A stretch of DNA of 64,000 nt from CBDCUC01 sp965222485 (GCA_965222485.1 CBDCUC010000040.1:124001-188000); one strand, 5' to 3'. Positions 16,641-25,609 are shown, numbered from the stretch's first letter. The notes: a model not told the origin generated them from the sequence alone. Program-made: numbers and translations.

Positions 16641-16895
16641 ATGAAAAGAGCGCTTATTGCCACCTTTGCCGCACTCGCTTGCTCCACCGCAGCATTCGCC
16701 GACTCCGACCCGACGGATGAAGAAAAGGCAAAGATTATCGATGCTATGAAGGCCTGGGGCTGCTCTGGCGGTGAGATTGAAAAAGAAACAGAAGGCACCA
16801 GCGTCTTTGAGGTCGACGACGCAGAATGCCCGCAGGGCCAGTATGACCTCAAGCTCGACAAGAATTACCACCTAAATTCTATGACGCGTGACTGA
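16641..16895 (+). CDS. Small secreted PepSY-like protein
   Basis: The ATG at 16641 gives 84 residues with a clear signal peptide (MKRALIATFAALACSTAAFA, cleavage after AFA). The mature part of about 64 residues runs from DEEKAKIIDAMKAWGC through EGTSVFEVDD to YDLKLDKNYHLNSMTRD. This helix followed by strands, with a closing YDLKLDKNY, resembles a single PepSY-like unit. Two Cys residues could form a disulfide in the periplasm. A strong terminator follows directly, so it is a monocistronic transcript. Confidence 0.8.
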   Translation: MKRALIATFAALACSTAAFADSDPTDEEKAKIIDAMKAWGCSGGEIEKETEGTSVFEVDDAECPQGQYDLKLDKNYHLNSMTRD

Positions 16896-16945
16896 CAATA
16901 GAGAATCGGTTCGGTTTTTTTGCCGGCCAGAAATGCACGAATTAT

Positions 16946-16976
16946 CCGGCGGCCCTCATGGGCCTCCGGTTTTTTT
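16946..16976 (+). terminator. Rho-independent terminator after the PepSY-like gene
   Basis: Arms CCGG (16946-16949) and GGCCC (16951-16955), a TCAT loop, then GGGCC and CCGG (to 16969), with one internal mismatch, followed by seven T residues (16970-16976). Confidence 0.9.
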
Positions 16977-17101
16977 ATGGCCGTGACCGACCTAGAGTTT
17001 CGCGCCCACGAAATCGAACGGTGTAGTTGGCCCAAAGCTTCCCCATTCTGTTGATCGGCACCGTACAACCTTTGACAACCGATCGCCGACACGCCTACCT
17101 G

Positions 17102-18496
17102 ATGATCAACAGTAGGCCGTTTCCAAGCACCGGAAATTTCGTGACAGACCAGCACCAGGCGCAAATGCTTCCAATCGATGGGCAGGCCCCCGCAGCCGAA
17201 CAGTGGCCTGGAGGCATTACGCCGACTGACGAATACCGTGCTGCCATTGACTTCATCAGAAACGACGAAGGCAATTTGTTCGTCACCGGCCGCGCGGGAA
17301 CAGGAAAATCAACGCTTCTTCGCGGATTACGCGAATTCGTTTCCGATGAGATCGCGATTCTGGCCCCCACCGGCCTTGCCGCAGTGAACGTCGGCGGTCA
17401 AACGATCCACTCGTTCTTCGGATTTCCACCCCGCCTGATCCGCCCCGACGACATACGGCGCAGTCGCAACGGCCGTGTTATGCGCCGCCTCAAGTACCTC
17501 GTCATCGACGAGGTCTCCATGGTCCGCTCTGATCTCATGTGGGCCATGGACCAATCGCTGCGCGTGAATCGTGGCCGACCGCGCGAACCGTTTGGCGGGT
17601 TGCGCCTCATCCTGTTCGGCGACCTGCATCAACTGCCGCCGGTTGTGCAACAAGCTGAAGTGGCTGAACACCTCGAGTCCAACTTCGGTGGACCATTCTT
17701 CTTTTCGGTCTCAGCCCTGCAAGAGGGCGCGGGCACTTATCTTTTGGAATTGAGCCGCGTCTTCCGTCAAAGCGATGAAGGACTGATCGATCTGTTGACC
17801 CGCATCCGTGATGGTGATGTTACCGAGGACGACCTTGAACTTCTCAACGAGCGTGTCAGCCCAATCAGAACACTCGGCGAAGGCGACCCTTATGTCATCC
17901 TGACGCCGACGAACGCAGCAGCCCAGCGCATAAACTCTGCCTACCTGCAGGCGCTTCCAGGAACGCTCTTTACTTTCGAAGCCGGAATCTCAGGCGAGTT
18001 CAATCAAAGTGCCCATCCCACCGACCCCACGCTCAACCTCAAACCGGGCGCGAAGGTCATAATGCTGCGCAACGACCCCGACCGCCGCTGGGTCAACGGC
18101 ACAATTGCGCGAATCTCCCGCCTCGCCGAGCGACAGGTTTGGGTCGAAATCGATGGCAAAGAGTATGAAATCGAACCTGCGGCCTGGGAGCAGCGCCGTT
18201 ACGCCTACGACCAGGCCCAGCAGAAGGTGGTCGAGACAGTGGCTGGCACATTTCACCAGTTTCCAATCCGTCTCGCCTGGGCGCTCACCATTCACAAGTC
18301 TCAGGGGCTGACACTAGACAAAGTCTATATCGACCTCGGCCGCGGCACTTTCGCGCACGGCCAGGCGTACGTCGCCCTGTCCAGATGTCGCTCGCTGGAG
18401 GGCTTGCTGCTCGCGCGGACCTTGCGGCCAGCAGACATTCTCTTCGATCGTCAAGCTATGGGATATCGGAGCTTGTTCGACTCAATCGAATGCTAA
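17102..18496 (+). CDS. PIF1/RecD-type superfamily 1 helicase
   Basis: The protein has 464 residues from the ATG at 17102; a TTG at 17027 or a later Met are alternatives, as none has a good ribosome site. Helicase motifs in order: Walker A TGRAGTGKST (62-71), motif Ia APTGLAAVNVGGQTIHSFF, Walker B YLVIDEVSM, motif III LFGDLHQLPPV, ELSRVFRQ, TPTNAAAQRIN, then ALTIHKSQGLTL and AYVALSRCRS at the end. This is the PIF1-like layout, 5'-to-3' DNA unwinding in characterised members. The first 40 residues are not conserved. Cellular role unknown; such helicases can act at replication or recombination structures. Confidence 0.9.
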   Translation: MINSRPFPSTGNFVTDQHQAQMLPIDGQAPAAEQWPGGITPTDEYRAAIDFIRNDEGNLFVTGRAGTGKSTLLRGLREFVSDEIAILAPTGLAAVNVGGQTIHSFFGFPPRLIRPDDIRRSRNGRVMRRLKYLVIDEVSMVRSDLMWAMDQSLRVNRGRPREPFGGLRLILFGDLHQLPPVVQQAEVAEHLESNFGGPFFFSVSALQEGAGTYLLELSRVFRQSDEGLIDLLTRIRDGDVTEDDLELLNERVSPIRTLGEGDPYVILTPTNAAAQRINSAYLQALPGTLFTFEAGISGEFNQSAHPTDPTLNLKPGAKVIMLRNDPDRRWVNGTIARISRLAERQVWVEIDGKEYEIEPAAWEQRRYAYDQAQQKVVETVAGTFHQFPIRLAWALTIHKSQGLTLDKVYIDLGRGTFAHGQAYVALSRCRSLEGLLLARTLRPADILFDRQAMGYRSLFDSIEC

Positions 18497-18846
18497 CTTA
18501 TTGCGAAATCAAGATAATCAGCCGTTTCCTATCGTGCAGCCGCACGCTCATGCATAATTCCGCCAACCTAGCGGCGCTGCTCTGCACATAAGCTTCGCAT
18601 TTGCAAAATGCTGAATCGGAATGAACCACACCAAAGCACTGCAACTAAAGTAGAATCAATAAAATCACGCAGGTGCAAATTTTTTTGTTGCATTGCACAA
18701 TAAACCTGATGTATGTTGCACAGCATCAGGTCACGTTGAAGCTGTTATCCGATTACGAAGGCTTCGACAACCCTTGATGCAGGAAAATTCCTGAATCGAC
18801 AAGAATTTGACCCAGGCAACACCGCCGACCCCGAAGGAGCAGACAA
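18497..18846. promoter_or_regulatory. Phasin upstream region with TGC/GCA motifs and inverted repeat
   Basis: This 350-base gap holds no gene but has dense signals. TGCATTGCA lies at 18689-18697 inside TTGCATTGCACAA, next to a run of seven T residues. A similar GCACTGCAA occurs near 18637. A perfect inverted repeat ACCTGATG-N12-CATCAGGT spans 18704-18731, with TTGCACAG in its loop. The TGC-rich sites resemble PhaR operators of PHB granule genes; the inverted repeat could be an operator or a leader hairpin. Confidence 0.5.
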
Positions 18847-19302
18847 ATGGACGAAAAACTTACCCGTCAGGCACAGGATATGTTCGAAGCGGCAAAAGAC
18901 GCACGCATCCCTGAAAATGTGCAGGCTTTCGCTGAAGACAGCGTTGCCAAAACACGCGACGCGTACAACAAGTTTGCCGCCACCGCTCAGGACAACGCGA
19001 AGGTAGCCGAAGAGCTGTTTGCCGCGACCCAGAAGAACGTTCAGAAGATCGGTGAGACGGTTTTGAAGAACTCCGCGATCAATGCTGAAGCCGCATTCGA
19101 TGCTGCCGAGGCCATCGCACGCGCTAAAACAATTCCCGAAGCCGCCCGCTTGCAGGCAAACTTCTTCCAGCAGCAGCTCAACGTTGCTGGCGCACAGACC
19201 AAGGAAATCCTTGAGCTGTCCACGAAAGTTGCCAAGAAGACATTTGAATCGGTGAATGCTGCAACGACCAAGTCGTTCGATCAGCTGAAGAATGTTGGCT
19301 AA
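18847..19302 (+). CDS. Phasin, PHB granule surface protein
   Basis: Phasins coat intracellular polyhydroxybutyrate granules and control their size and number. The 151-residue protein is almost entirely amphipathic helix, Ala-rich and without Pro after residue 100. It shows typical alphaproteobacterial phasin features: QAQDMFEAAKDARIPENVQAFAEDSV, then DAYNKF, NAEAAFDAAEAIARAKTIPEAARLQANFFQQQ and the C-terminal VAKKTFESVNAAT. GAAGGAG precedes the ATG. TGC/GCA motifs upstream suggest PhaR repression relieved by PHB. A terminator follows, so it is transcribed alone. The PHB synthase genes are not in this window. Confidence 0.93.
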   Translation: MDEKLTRQAQDMFEAAKDARIPENVQAFAEDSVAKTRDAYNKFAATAQDNAKVAEELFAATQKNVQKIGETVLKNSAINAEAAFDAAEAIARAKTIPEAARLQANFFQQQLNVAGAQTKEILELSTKVAKKTFESVNAATTKSFDQLKNVG

Positions 19303-19347
19303 GCCATAAGCGCTGATCCTTCGAAAGCATTCCAATAACCTGCAAAG

Positions 19348-19379
19348 GCCGGTGCAACAAAGCGCCGGCTTTTGTTTTT
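19348..19379 (+). terminator. Rho-independent terminator after the phasin gene
   Basis: An eight-pair stem GCCGGTGC / GCGCCGGC (one G-U pair) with loop AACAAA at 19348-19369 is followed by TTTTGTTTTT. Confidence 0.9.
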
Positions 19380-19492
19380 GAACGAAAAGCACACATGCGG
19401 GAACGGCTGCAGAACGGCAACTCAACGACAGCCCTAACGAACGCGCCTTCGCACACGCAAACAATCATTGAATCCACACACACCCCATTCAT

Positions 19493-19507
19493 GCGCTAAG
19501 GTAGCGC
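19493..19507 (+). promoter_or_regulatory. Hairpin holding the Shine-Dalgarno of the GNAT gene
   Basis: GCGCT-AAGGT-AGCGC forms a perfect five-pair stem whose loop contains AAGG, the only ribosome-binding sequence before the ATG at 19509. The start codon begins two bases after the stem. Folding could modulate initiation; the stem is short, so the effect may be small. Confidence 0.4.
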
Positions 19508-19508
19508 T

Positions 19509-20018
19509 ATGTTGGGCTTTACCTCTCAAGTCACGGTCCGCAAGGGCAAGGAATCGGATGCCAACAACTTGGCCGACGTATTTCGCCAGTCGTGGCTCAA
19601 CGCTTATACCGGTATCATTCCCAGCCTCTATTTAGAATCCATGATTTCGCGCCGCTCAGCCTCCTGGTGGAAACGCGCCATTTCCTGCGGAGAAGGCATT
19701 CTCGTCTCCGACATCGCCGGTACGCCCGCTGGCTATGCGACGTGGGGCAATGCACGCGGCCTGAACCGGCACAAGGGCGAAATTTACGAGCTATACGTTT
19801 TGCCGAGCCACCAAGGATTGGGTGTCGGCGAACATTTGTTCGAAGGCTGCCGCGCCAGACTTGATGAACGCAATCTAAATGGCTTGGTCGTATGGGCCCT
19901 TTCCGACAACACCCCGGCGATCGATTTCTACTGGCGACGCGGCGGTCGCCCGACACGGCGCTCCTACGACACTTTCGGTGAGCGCAGGCTGGAAAAAATC
20001 GGGTTTGAATGGAATTAG
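19509..20018 (+). CDS. GNAT-family N-acetyltransferase
   Basis: The 169-residue protein has the GNAT fold: an N-terminal VTVRKGKESDANNLADVFRQSW, strand 4 GEIYELYVLPSHQGLGVGEHLF with the acetyl-CoA loop (QGLGVG), and a later ALSDNTPAIDFYWRRGGRP segment. The substrate is not evident; similar proteins acetylate small amines or protein N-termini. A hairpin surrounds its ribosome site. It stands alone between the phasin and ppa genes, on the same strand. Confidence 0.88.
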   Translation: MLGFTSQVTVRKGKESDANNLADVFRQSWLNAYTGIIPSLYLESMISRRSASWWKRAISCGEGILVSDIAGTPAGYATWGNARGLNRHKGEIYELYVLPSHQGLGVGEHLFEGCRARLDERNLNGLVVWALSDNTPAIDFYWRRGGRPTRRSYDTFGERRLEKIGFEWN

Positions 20019-20223
20019 TCACTGTCCCCTCAAGGCGTCGAGCAATGTTCCACACCAATTGAGCCCGCAAATCGACACACCTTTGGCCTCAACCACTACT
20101 ATGCAATGGTAGGTATTGGCGTCCGCGTCCGATGCATCCATAACGGTAGGCCATTACGTGGCGCGCCGCATCGCCACGACGACGACTTTAAAAAAGATCC
20201 TACCAACGGGAGATATTCGCGAT

Positions 20224-20751
20224 ATGCGCATCGATGCCATTCCTGTCGGCAACAACCCGCCTGAAGACATCAACGTTATCATTGAAGTTCCGGTGGGCGG
20301 CGAACCGATCAAGTACGAGCTGGAGAAGGATGCAGGAACACTGGTCGTCGACCGCTTTCTCTACACGCCCATGCGCTATCCCGGCAATTATGGTTTCGTT
20401 CCCCATACCCTGTCTGAAGACGGTGACCCAATCGACGTCTTGATCTGTTCGACCCGTGCCATCATTCCCGGAGCGGTCATGAATTGCCGCCCTGTAGGGG
20501 TGATGGTGATGGAAGACGACGGGGGCCCAGACGAAAAGTTAATCGCGGTACCATCGCCCCACCTCACAAAACGATACGACCAGGTCAAGACCGTCGAAGA
20601 CATCCCAGAAATCACCCGCAGCCAAATCCACCACTTCTTCAAACACTACAAGGATCTTGAGCCAGGCAAGTGGGTTAAGATTGACCATTGGGGCGGCGCC
20701 GACGAAGCCAAGAAATTGATCGTGGAAGCGATAGAGCGCGCCAAAAAATAA
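20224..20751 (+). CDS. ppa: Inorganic pyrophosphatase
   Basis: It hydrolyses pyrophosphate to two phosphates and so drives biosynthetic reactions. The ATG at 20224 gives 175 residues, as usual for family I enzymes; the frame is open to 20116 without similarity. Active-site motifs: EVPVGGEPIKYELEKD, then RFLYTPMRYPGNYGFVP, the signature DGDPIDVLI with Asp residues that bind metal, DEKLIAVP and the C-terminal HFFKHYKDLEPGKWVK. GGGAGA precedes the start. Confidence 0.97.
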   Translation: MRIDAIPVGNNPPEDINVIIEVPVGGEPIKYELEKDAGTLVVDRFLYTPMRYPGNYGFVPHTLSEDGDPIDVLICSTRAIIPGAVMNCRPVGVMVMEDDGGPDEKLIAVPSPHLTKRYDQVKTVEDIPEITRSQIHHFFKHYKDLEPGKWVKIDHWGGADEAKKLIVEAIERAKK

Positions 20752-20860
20752 TAGCCAAAGCGACTGGCAGCCTGCGCATATGCGCAGGCTTTCGCCCACA
20801 TCATTCCTCTGCTATACGGGCCCGCCTCCCTCCAGTCGCAAAAAGGGCTAGATAATAATT

Positions 20861-21667
20861 ATGAGCGCTATGAAGATTGCCGTCATGGGTGCCAATGGGC
20901 GCATGGGCCGGGCACTTCTGAGTGCCATTCATGAAAATGAAGACAGTCAAATCACTGGCGGCGCGGAATATCGCGGGTCTCCTGCAATAGGGGCCGACCT
21001 GGGAGAGCTGGCCGGCATCGATCGCCTCGACATTGCCGTCACCGATGATCCGCTTGAGTTGTGCACAAGAGTCGATGCCATTCTTGATTTCACTAGTCCG
21101 GACGCCACGGTTGAATTCGCCGGCTTGGCCGCCAACGCCCGCATCATTCACGTGATTGGAACGACGGGATTTACCTCTGATCAGGAAGCGGCAATCGAAG
21201 CCGCCTCCCGCCACGCAACAATCATCAAGGCCGGCAACATGAGCCTCGGCGTCAATCTTCTGACGGCCATGACACGCAAAGTTGCAGCCGCATTGGACGC
21301 CGATTTCGACGTTGAAATTGTCGAGATGCACCATCGACACAAGGTCGATGCACCCTCCGGCACCGCCCTCATGTTAGGCCAAGCGGCGGCACAGGGCCGC
21401 TCAGTTCAATTTGAGGATGTCGCGGTGCGCTCACGCGACGGCCATACCGGCCCCCGCAAGCGCGGCGACATCGGTATGCAAGCGTTGCGCGGCGGCAGCG
21501 TCGTTGGCGATCACACCGTTATATTCGCGGCAGAGGGTGAGCGCATCGAATTGACGCACCGGGCCAGCGATCGTTCAATTTTCGCCCGTGGGGCCGTAAA
21601 AGCGGCACTTTGGGGACGGGAAAAGGGACCCGGCCTCTTCACAATGATGGATGTATTGGGGCTATAA
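20861..21667 (+). CDS. dapB: DapB, 4-hydroxy-tetrahydrodipicolinate reductase
   Basis: It reduces the dihydrodipicolinate precursor with NAD(P)H in diaminopimelate and lysine synthesis. The 268-residue protein shows the nucleotide-binding loop VMGANGRMGRAL (8-19), IGTTGFTSDQ, the substrate loop KAGNMSLGVNLL, and the catalytic EMHHRHKVDAPSGTAL with paired His and Lys. GRMG is followed by the usual C-terminal FTMMDVLGL. asd and dapF of the same pathway lie elsewhere in the window. gpmA follows on the same strand. Confidence 0.97.
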   Translation: MSAMKIAVMGANGRMGRALLSAIHENEDSQITGGAEYRGSPAIGADLGELAGIDRLDIAVTDDPLELCTRVDAILDFTSPDATVEFAGLAANARIIHVIGTTGFTSDQEAAIEAASRHATIIKAGNMSLGVNLLTAMTRKVAAALDADFDVEIVEMHHRHKVDAPSGTALMLGQAAAQGRSVQFEDVAVRSRDGHTGPRKRGDIGMQALRGGSVVGDHTVIFAAEGERIELTHRASDRSIFARGAVKAALWGREKGPGLFTMMDVLGL

Positions 21668-21882
21668 GCAGTTCGGCGACCGCGGCGTTTAACGCTACAA
21701 CGCTTTGCGCCCTGCAACGGCGGGGCAAATCCAGGCAATCTCGCCCGCGCTCCGATGCTGCTGCTGCGTTGGAAAGAGCCGGTCGCGCAAGTGCGTGGGG
21801 CTCACACGAGCCACCAATGGCACGCACGCCAAGTGCGACAAGAGACGAGTAACGAAGGACGGCATCGGAATTGATCGAATTA

Positions 21883-22518
21883 ATGGACAATGTGCTGGTA
21901 CTCGTAAGGCATGGCCAGAGTGAATGGAACAGGCGCAACCTGTTCACGGGTTGGCGCGATCCAGGCTTGACCGATCGTGGTATTCAGCAGGCAAAGACTG
22001 CCGGAAAGCTTCTCAAGGAACGCGGCTACGAATTTGATGTGTCCTACACCAGCGCACTTTCGCGAGCACAGATCACGCTCCAATTGATCATGCGTGAAAT
22101 AAACCAGACCTCTCTCAAACCGATCACTGACGCGGCGCTGAACGAGCGCGATTATGGCGAGCTTTCCGGATTGAACAAAGACGACGCGAAACAACGTTGG
22201 GGCGAAGAGCAAGTCCTGATATGGCGGCGCAGTTACGATATCGCTCCACCGGGAGGCGAAAGCCTTAAAGACACCGCACGACGTGTTCTTCCCTTTTACA
22301 AGGACAACATTTGGCCCGACGTGAAATCAGGCAAAAACGTCATTGTAGCCGCCCATGGCAATTCCATACGTGCACTCGTGATGTATCTGGAAGAATTATC
22401 GGCCAAAGAAATCGTTGAACGCGAGGTCGCAACGGGCGCCCCCATCATTTACCGCCTCACCGACAACGGCCAGGTCGCTAGTGTCGAAACCCTGTCGGTG
22501 GAAGCCCCAACCGTTTGA
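21883..22518 (+). CDS. gpmA: 2,3-bisphosphoglycerate-dependent phosphoglycerate mutase
   Basis: It interconverts 3- and 2-phosphoglycerate in glycolysis. From the ATG at 21883 the protein has 211 residues, with the phospho-His motif LVRHGQSEWN (His10), FTGWRDPGLTDRG, the ERDYGELSGLNKDDA loop and VAAHGNSIRALVMYLE carrying the second catalytic His. It is the short (about 210-residue) form found in alphaproteobacteria. A TTG at 21871 with GAAGGA upstream is an alternative start. dapB next to gpmA is a common pairing in this group. Confidence 0.95.
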   Translation: MDNVLVLVRHGQSEWNRRNLFTGWRDPGLTDRGIQQAKTAGKLLKERGYEFDVSYTSALSRAQITLQLIMREINQTSLKPITDAALNERDYGELSGLNKDDAKQRWGEEQVLIWRRSYDIAPPGGESLKDTARRVLPFYKDNIWPDVKSGKNVIVAAHGNSIRALVMYLEELSAKEIVEREVATGAPIIYRLTDNGQVASVETLSVEAPTV

Positions 22519-22589
22519 CGTCACCGCCTTTGCAGCGGCATAACTTCAACGTCCCTTCAATGACAATTCAATAGAAACGATCGCCACAC

Positions 22590-23705
22590 ATGACGACACA
22601 CAAACTCCTATTGCTTCCCGGTGACGGGATCGGTGTTGAGGCCATGACCCAAGTTGAACGCGTCATTGCTTTCCTCGACGAAAAATCCAACTCCGCGAAC
22701 TTCGAAACAACATCCGATCTCGTCGGCGGCGCGGCCATTGACGCACATGGCGTACCGATAACCGAAGAAGCGATGGAAAAGGCCCAGGCCTGTGATGCCG
22801 TGATCTTCGGCGCTGTCGGCGGCCCGAAGTGGGACGACGTGCCATACGAGATCCGGCCAGAAGCCGGCCTGCTGCGTTTGCGCAAAGACCTCGACCTGTT
22901 CGCTAACCTACGGCCTGCGATCTGCTACCCCGCCCTCGCCGAAGCGTCCTCACTGAAACGCGAGATCGTCGAAAGCCTCGACATTCTCATCCTGCGTGAG
23001 CTCACAGGCGGCACTTATTTTGGTGAACCCAAAGAAATCGTGACGCTGGAGGACGGGCAAAAGCGCGCCGTAGACACGACACCGTATACGACGTTTGAAA
23101 TCGACCGCATTGCAAAAGTCGGCTTTGATCTTGCCCGCAAGCGCCGCAACAAGGTGCACATGGCCGCAAAATGGAACGTCATGCGCACCGGCGTCCTGTG
23201 GAAGGAAGTGACCACAGCAACCCACGGCGAATACGCTCCCGACGTCGAGCTTGAACACATTCTGGCGGACAATTGCGCCATGCAGCTCATCCGCGATCCC
23301 AAGCAGTTCGACGTGATCGTCACCGACAACCTATTCGGCGATATCCTGTCCGACGAGGCCGCAATGATGACCGGTTCGTTGGGAATGCTGCCGTCTGCAT
23401 CGTTGGGAAGTCCAGATGAAAATACCGGCCGCCGGAAATCGCTCTATGAGCCGGTCCACGGCTCTGCCCCGGACATAGCGGGTCAGGACCTGGCAAACCC
23501 AATCGCCACCATCGCCAGCTTTGCCATGGCGCTACGCTATTCACTGAATATGAGCGGCGAAGCCGATCTCGTTGACAAGGCGATCGCATCGGTACTGGAT
23601 CAAGGGTACCGCACCGGCGATATCATGCAGGACGGAATGAACAAAATTGGCACCAAGAAAATGGGCGAGCTGATTGTCGAAGAACTTGCCAAACTCGCTG
23701 CCTGA
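22590..23705 (+). CDS. leuB: LeuB, 3-isopropylmalate dehydrogenase
   Basis: It oxidises and decarboxylates 3-isopropylmalate in leucine synthesis, using NAD+. The 371-residue protein has the N-terminal LLLPGDGIGVEAM, FGAVGGPKWDD, LRKDLDLFANLRP, the substrate region RELTGGTYFGEP, the metal-binding VTDNLFGDILSDEAAMMTGSLG, and EPVHGSAPDIAGQDLANP. All are hallmarks of the family. It stands alone here without leuC or leuD nearby. Confidence 0.97.
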   Translation: MTTHKLLLLPGDGIGVEAMTQVERVIAFLDEKSNSANFETTSDLVGGAAIDAHGVPITEEAMEKAQACDAVIFGAVGGPKWDDVPYEIRPEAGLLRLRKDLDLFANLRPAICYPALAEASSLKREIVESLDILILRELTGGTYFGEPKEIVTLEDGQKRAVDTTPYTTFEIDRIAKVGFDLARKRRNKVHMAAKWNVMRTGVLWKEVTTATHGEYAPDVELEHILADNCAMQLIRDPKQFDVIVTDNLFGDILSDEAAMMTGSLGMLPSASLGSPDENTGRRKSLYEPVHGSAPDIAGQDLANPIATIASFAMALRYSLNMSGEADLVDKAIASVLDQGYRTGDIMQDGMNKIGTKKMGELIVEELAKLAA

Positions 23706-23749
23706 ACCCGGCACAGATTCGTTGTGCAAATGAAATCAGCGCGGAAAGT

Positions 23750-24241
23750 TCAGACCAGTTGGCCTTCCCTACAGACGTCGCCCTCCATATCCCTTATGGA
23801 CCCGCGCGCTGTCCAGTCCGGCTTACCAAATCGCTTTGACTGGGCGTCCTCCTCCGTGCGTGCAACAAAATAGAACTCGAAACAGTTCTGAGCCACCCGC
23901 GCGACGCGAAAGCAGCCACCACTTGGCGTATTGTCATAGATCGTGCAAAACGTTCCCGACCTCACCGACCAGTTGCCTTCCAGTTCCATGCCGCCTTCCA
24001 TGAGCCTAATGCGCCCGTTGTCCTTGTAGATCTCCGTAAAGGTCCGGCCGCTTGCGTAAACGCCTTCCAGAGTTGCGCCGGAGAAAAGATCCGCCATCTC
24101 TCGATCTGCCATCCAACTAAAGGTGCCGGGTTGCTCCTCGTCCTGCGCAAGGATAATTGACCGGTGAGCCTGTGCTACAACGCACGCCACAACAAACGTC
24201 GCAATGGTGGCCAGCCTCAAAAGCGTATGAAAATTCGACAT
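23750..24241 (-). CDS. Secreted protein, DUF995-like
   Basis: The protein has 163 residues with a signal peptide (hydrophobic residues 8-25, possible cleavage after VAQA). The mature part has the pattern LFSGATLEGVYASGRTFTEIY, GRIRLMEGGMELEGNWSVRSGTFC and GCFRVARVAQNCFEFYFV. This gene order of strands (a G-x-T motif, a G-x-W strand, then FC and GC cysteines) resembles DUF995-type secreted proteins. The protein at 57430 has the same plan. The function is unknown; the two Cys probably form a disulfide. It is convergent with leuB. Confidence 0.75.
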   Translation of the reverse strand: MSNFHTLLRLATIATFVVACVVAQAHRSIILAQDEEQPGTFSWMADREMADLFSGATLEGVYASGRTFTEIYKDNGRIRLMEGGMELEGNWSVRSGTFCTIYDNTPSGGCFRVARVAQNCFEFYFVARTEEDAQSKRFGKPDWTARGSIRDMEGDVCREGQLV

Positions 24242-24499
24242 GTTCGGCGCCTACTGCCAACAAAATAGGGATCGACCCGGAACATTCAGCACCAGGAAAT
24301 TTACGCATTTATGGCAATATGTGAGGCCCTTTGCATCGTCTGCAAGATAGAACCTAATCAGGCCGTACCAACCCACACTCACTTATGGGCACTTGAATCC
24401 ACTGCCAACCCCGCGTAAGTCAACGCGATTGATTGCACCGCCACGCAGTATCCCGAAAGACCTCTGCGTCGGCCACGAAGAACTCAAAAGGGACATGTG

Positions 24500-25528
24500 A
24501 TGGGATATAAGGTCGCTGTTGTTGGCGCCACGGGAAATGTCGGCCGCGAGCTGATGAATGTTTTGACCGAGCGTCAATTCCCCGCCGACGAAATCTATGC
24601 AGTTGCCTCGCGTCGCTCGCAGGGTAAGGAAGTCAGTTGCGGCCAGCGCACGCTAAAGTGCCACAACATTGAAAGCTTCGATTTCTCCTCTATCGACTTT
24701 TGCCTGATGTCGGCAGGCTCCGGCGTCGCCAAGGAATGGGCCCCGCGGATCGGTGCGAGTGGCTGCATCGTCATCGATAACTCATCATGCTGGCGTTACG
24801 ATCAAGATGTCCCGTTGATCGTTCCCGAAGTTAATGCCGATGCAGCGGCTGGGTATCGCAAGAAGAACATTATAGCGAACCCAAATTGCTCTACCGCACA
24901 GCTCGTTGTTGCGTTGAAGCCGCTGCACGACGCGGCCGGCATCAAGCGTGTCGTCGTCTCCACGTACCAATCCGTCTCCGGCGCAGGCAAAGAAGCAATG
25001 GATGAACTATGGAGCCAGACCAAGGGAAAGTATGTCCCTGGTCAGGAAAAGGATCCGGACAAATTCCCCAAGGAAATTGCGTTCAACTGCATTCCCCACA
25101 TCGACGTCTTCATGGAAGACGGTTTCACTAAGGAAGAGTGGAAGATGATGGCGGAAACGAAAAAGATTCTGGACCCGAAAATCAAACTGACGGCCACCTG
25201 CGTTCGCGTGCCGGTGTTCGTCGGCCACTGTGAAGCGGTGAATATCGAATTCGAGCGCGAGATTTCGACGGAGGAGGCGCGTGAGGTTTTACGTGCCGCG
25301 CCGGGCATCGTCGTTGTCGACCGTCGTGAGCCTGGCGGCTATGTCACGCCTGTCGAAGCCGCAGGCGAATACGCAACCTATGTTTCAAGAATCCGCGAAG
25401 ACCATACCGTAGAAAACGGCCTTGTTTTGTGGGTTGTGTCCGACAACTTACTGAAAGGTGCCGCTCTCAACACGGTCCAGATCGCCGAAACATTGATCAA
25501 CCGCAACTTGATCGGCAAAGCCGCTTAG
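24500..25528 (+). CDS. asd: Aspartate-semialdehyde dehydrogenase
   Basis: It makes aspartate semialdehyde, the branch point to lysine/diaminopimelate, threonine and methionine. The 342-residue protein begins YKVAVVGATGNVGRELMNVL (NADP-binding), has SAGSGVAKEW, and the catalytic Cys130 in ANPNCSTAQ. It continues with the SVSGAGKEAMDEL loop and the substrate-binding CVRVPVFVGHCEAVNIE. A GTG at 24497 is possible, but the ATG at 24500 gives the standard N-terminus; AAGGGA lies upstream. Confidence 0.97.
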   Translation: MGYKVAVVGATGNVGRELMNVLTERQFPADEIYAVASRRSQGKEVSCGQRTLKCHNIESFDFSSIDFCLMSAGSGVAKEWAPRIGASGCIVIDNSSCWRYDQDVPLIVPEVNADAAAGYRKKNIIANPNCSTAQLVVALKPLHDAAGIKRVVVSTYQSVSGAGKEAMDELWSQTKGKYVPGQEKDPDKFPKEIAFNCIPHIDVFMEDGFTKEEWKMMAETKKILDPKIKLTATCVRVPVFVGHCEAVNIEFEREISTEEAREVLRAAPGIVVVDRREPGGYVTPVEAAGEYATYVSRIREDHTVENGLVLWVVSDNLLKGAALNTVQIAETLINRNLIGKAA

Positions 25529-25609
25529 ATTCTAACTGTCGCGCATCGACAAAGTGGGCATGGCCGAAGTCATGGCCGCACCTTGTCTGCCGCATCCCGT
25601 GGTGACAGC

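Noticed and set aside
21915..21945. Inverted repeat GAACAGG-N5-CCTGTTC inside gpmA
   Set aside because: It lies in conserved coding sequence and is explained by the codons of a conserved motif.
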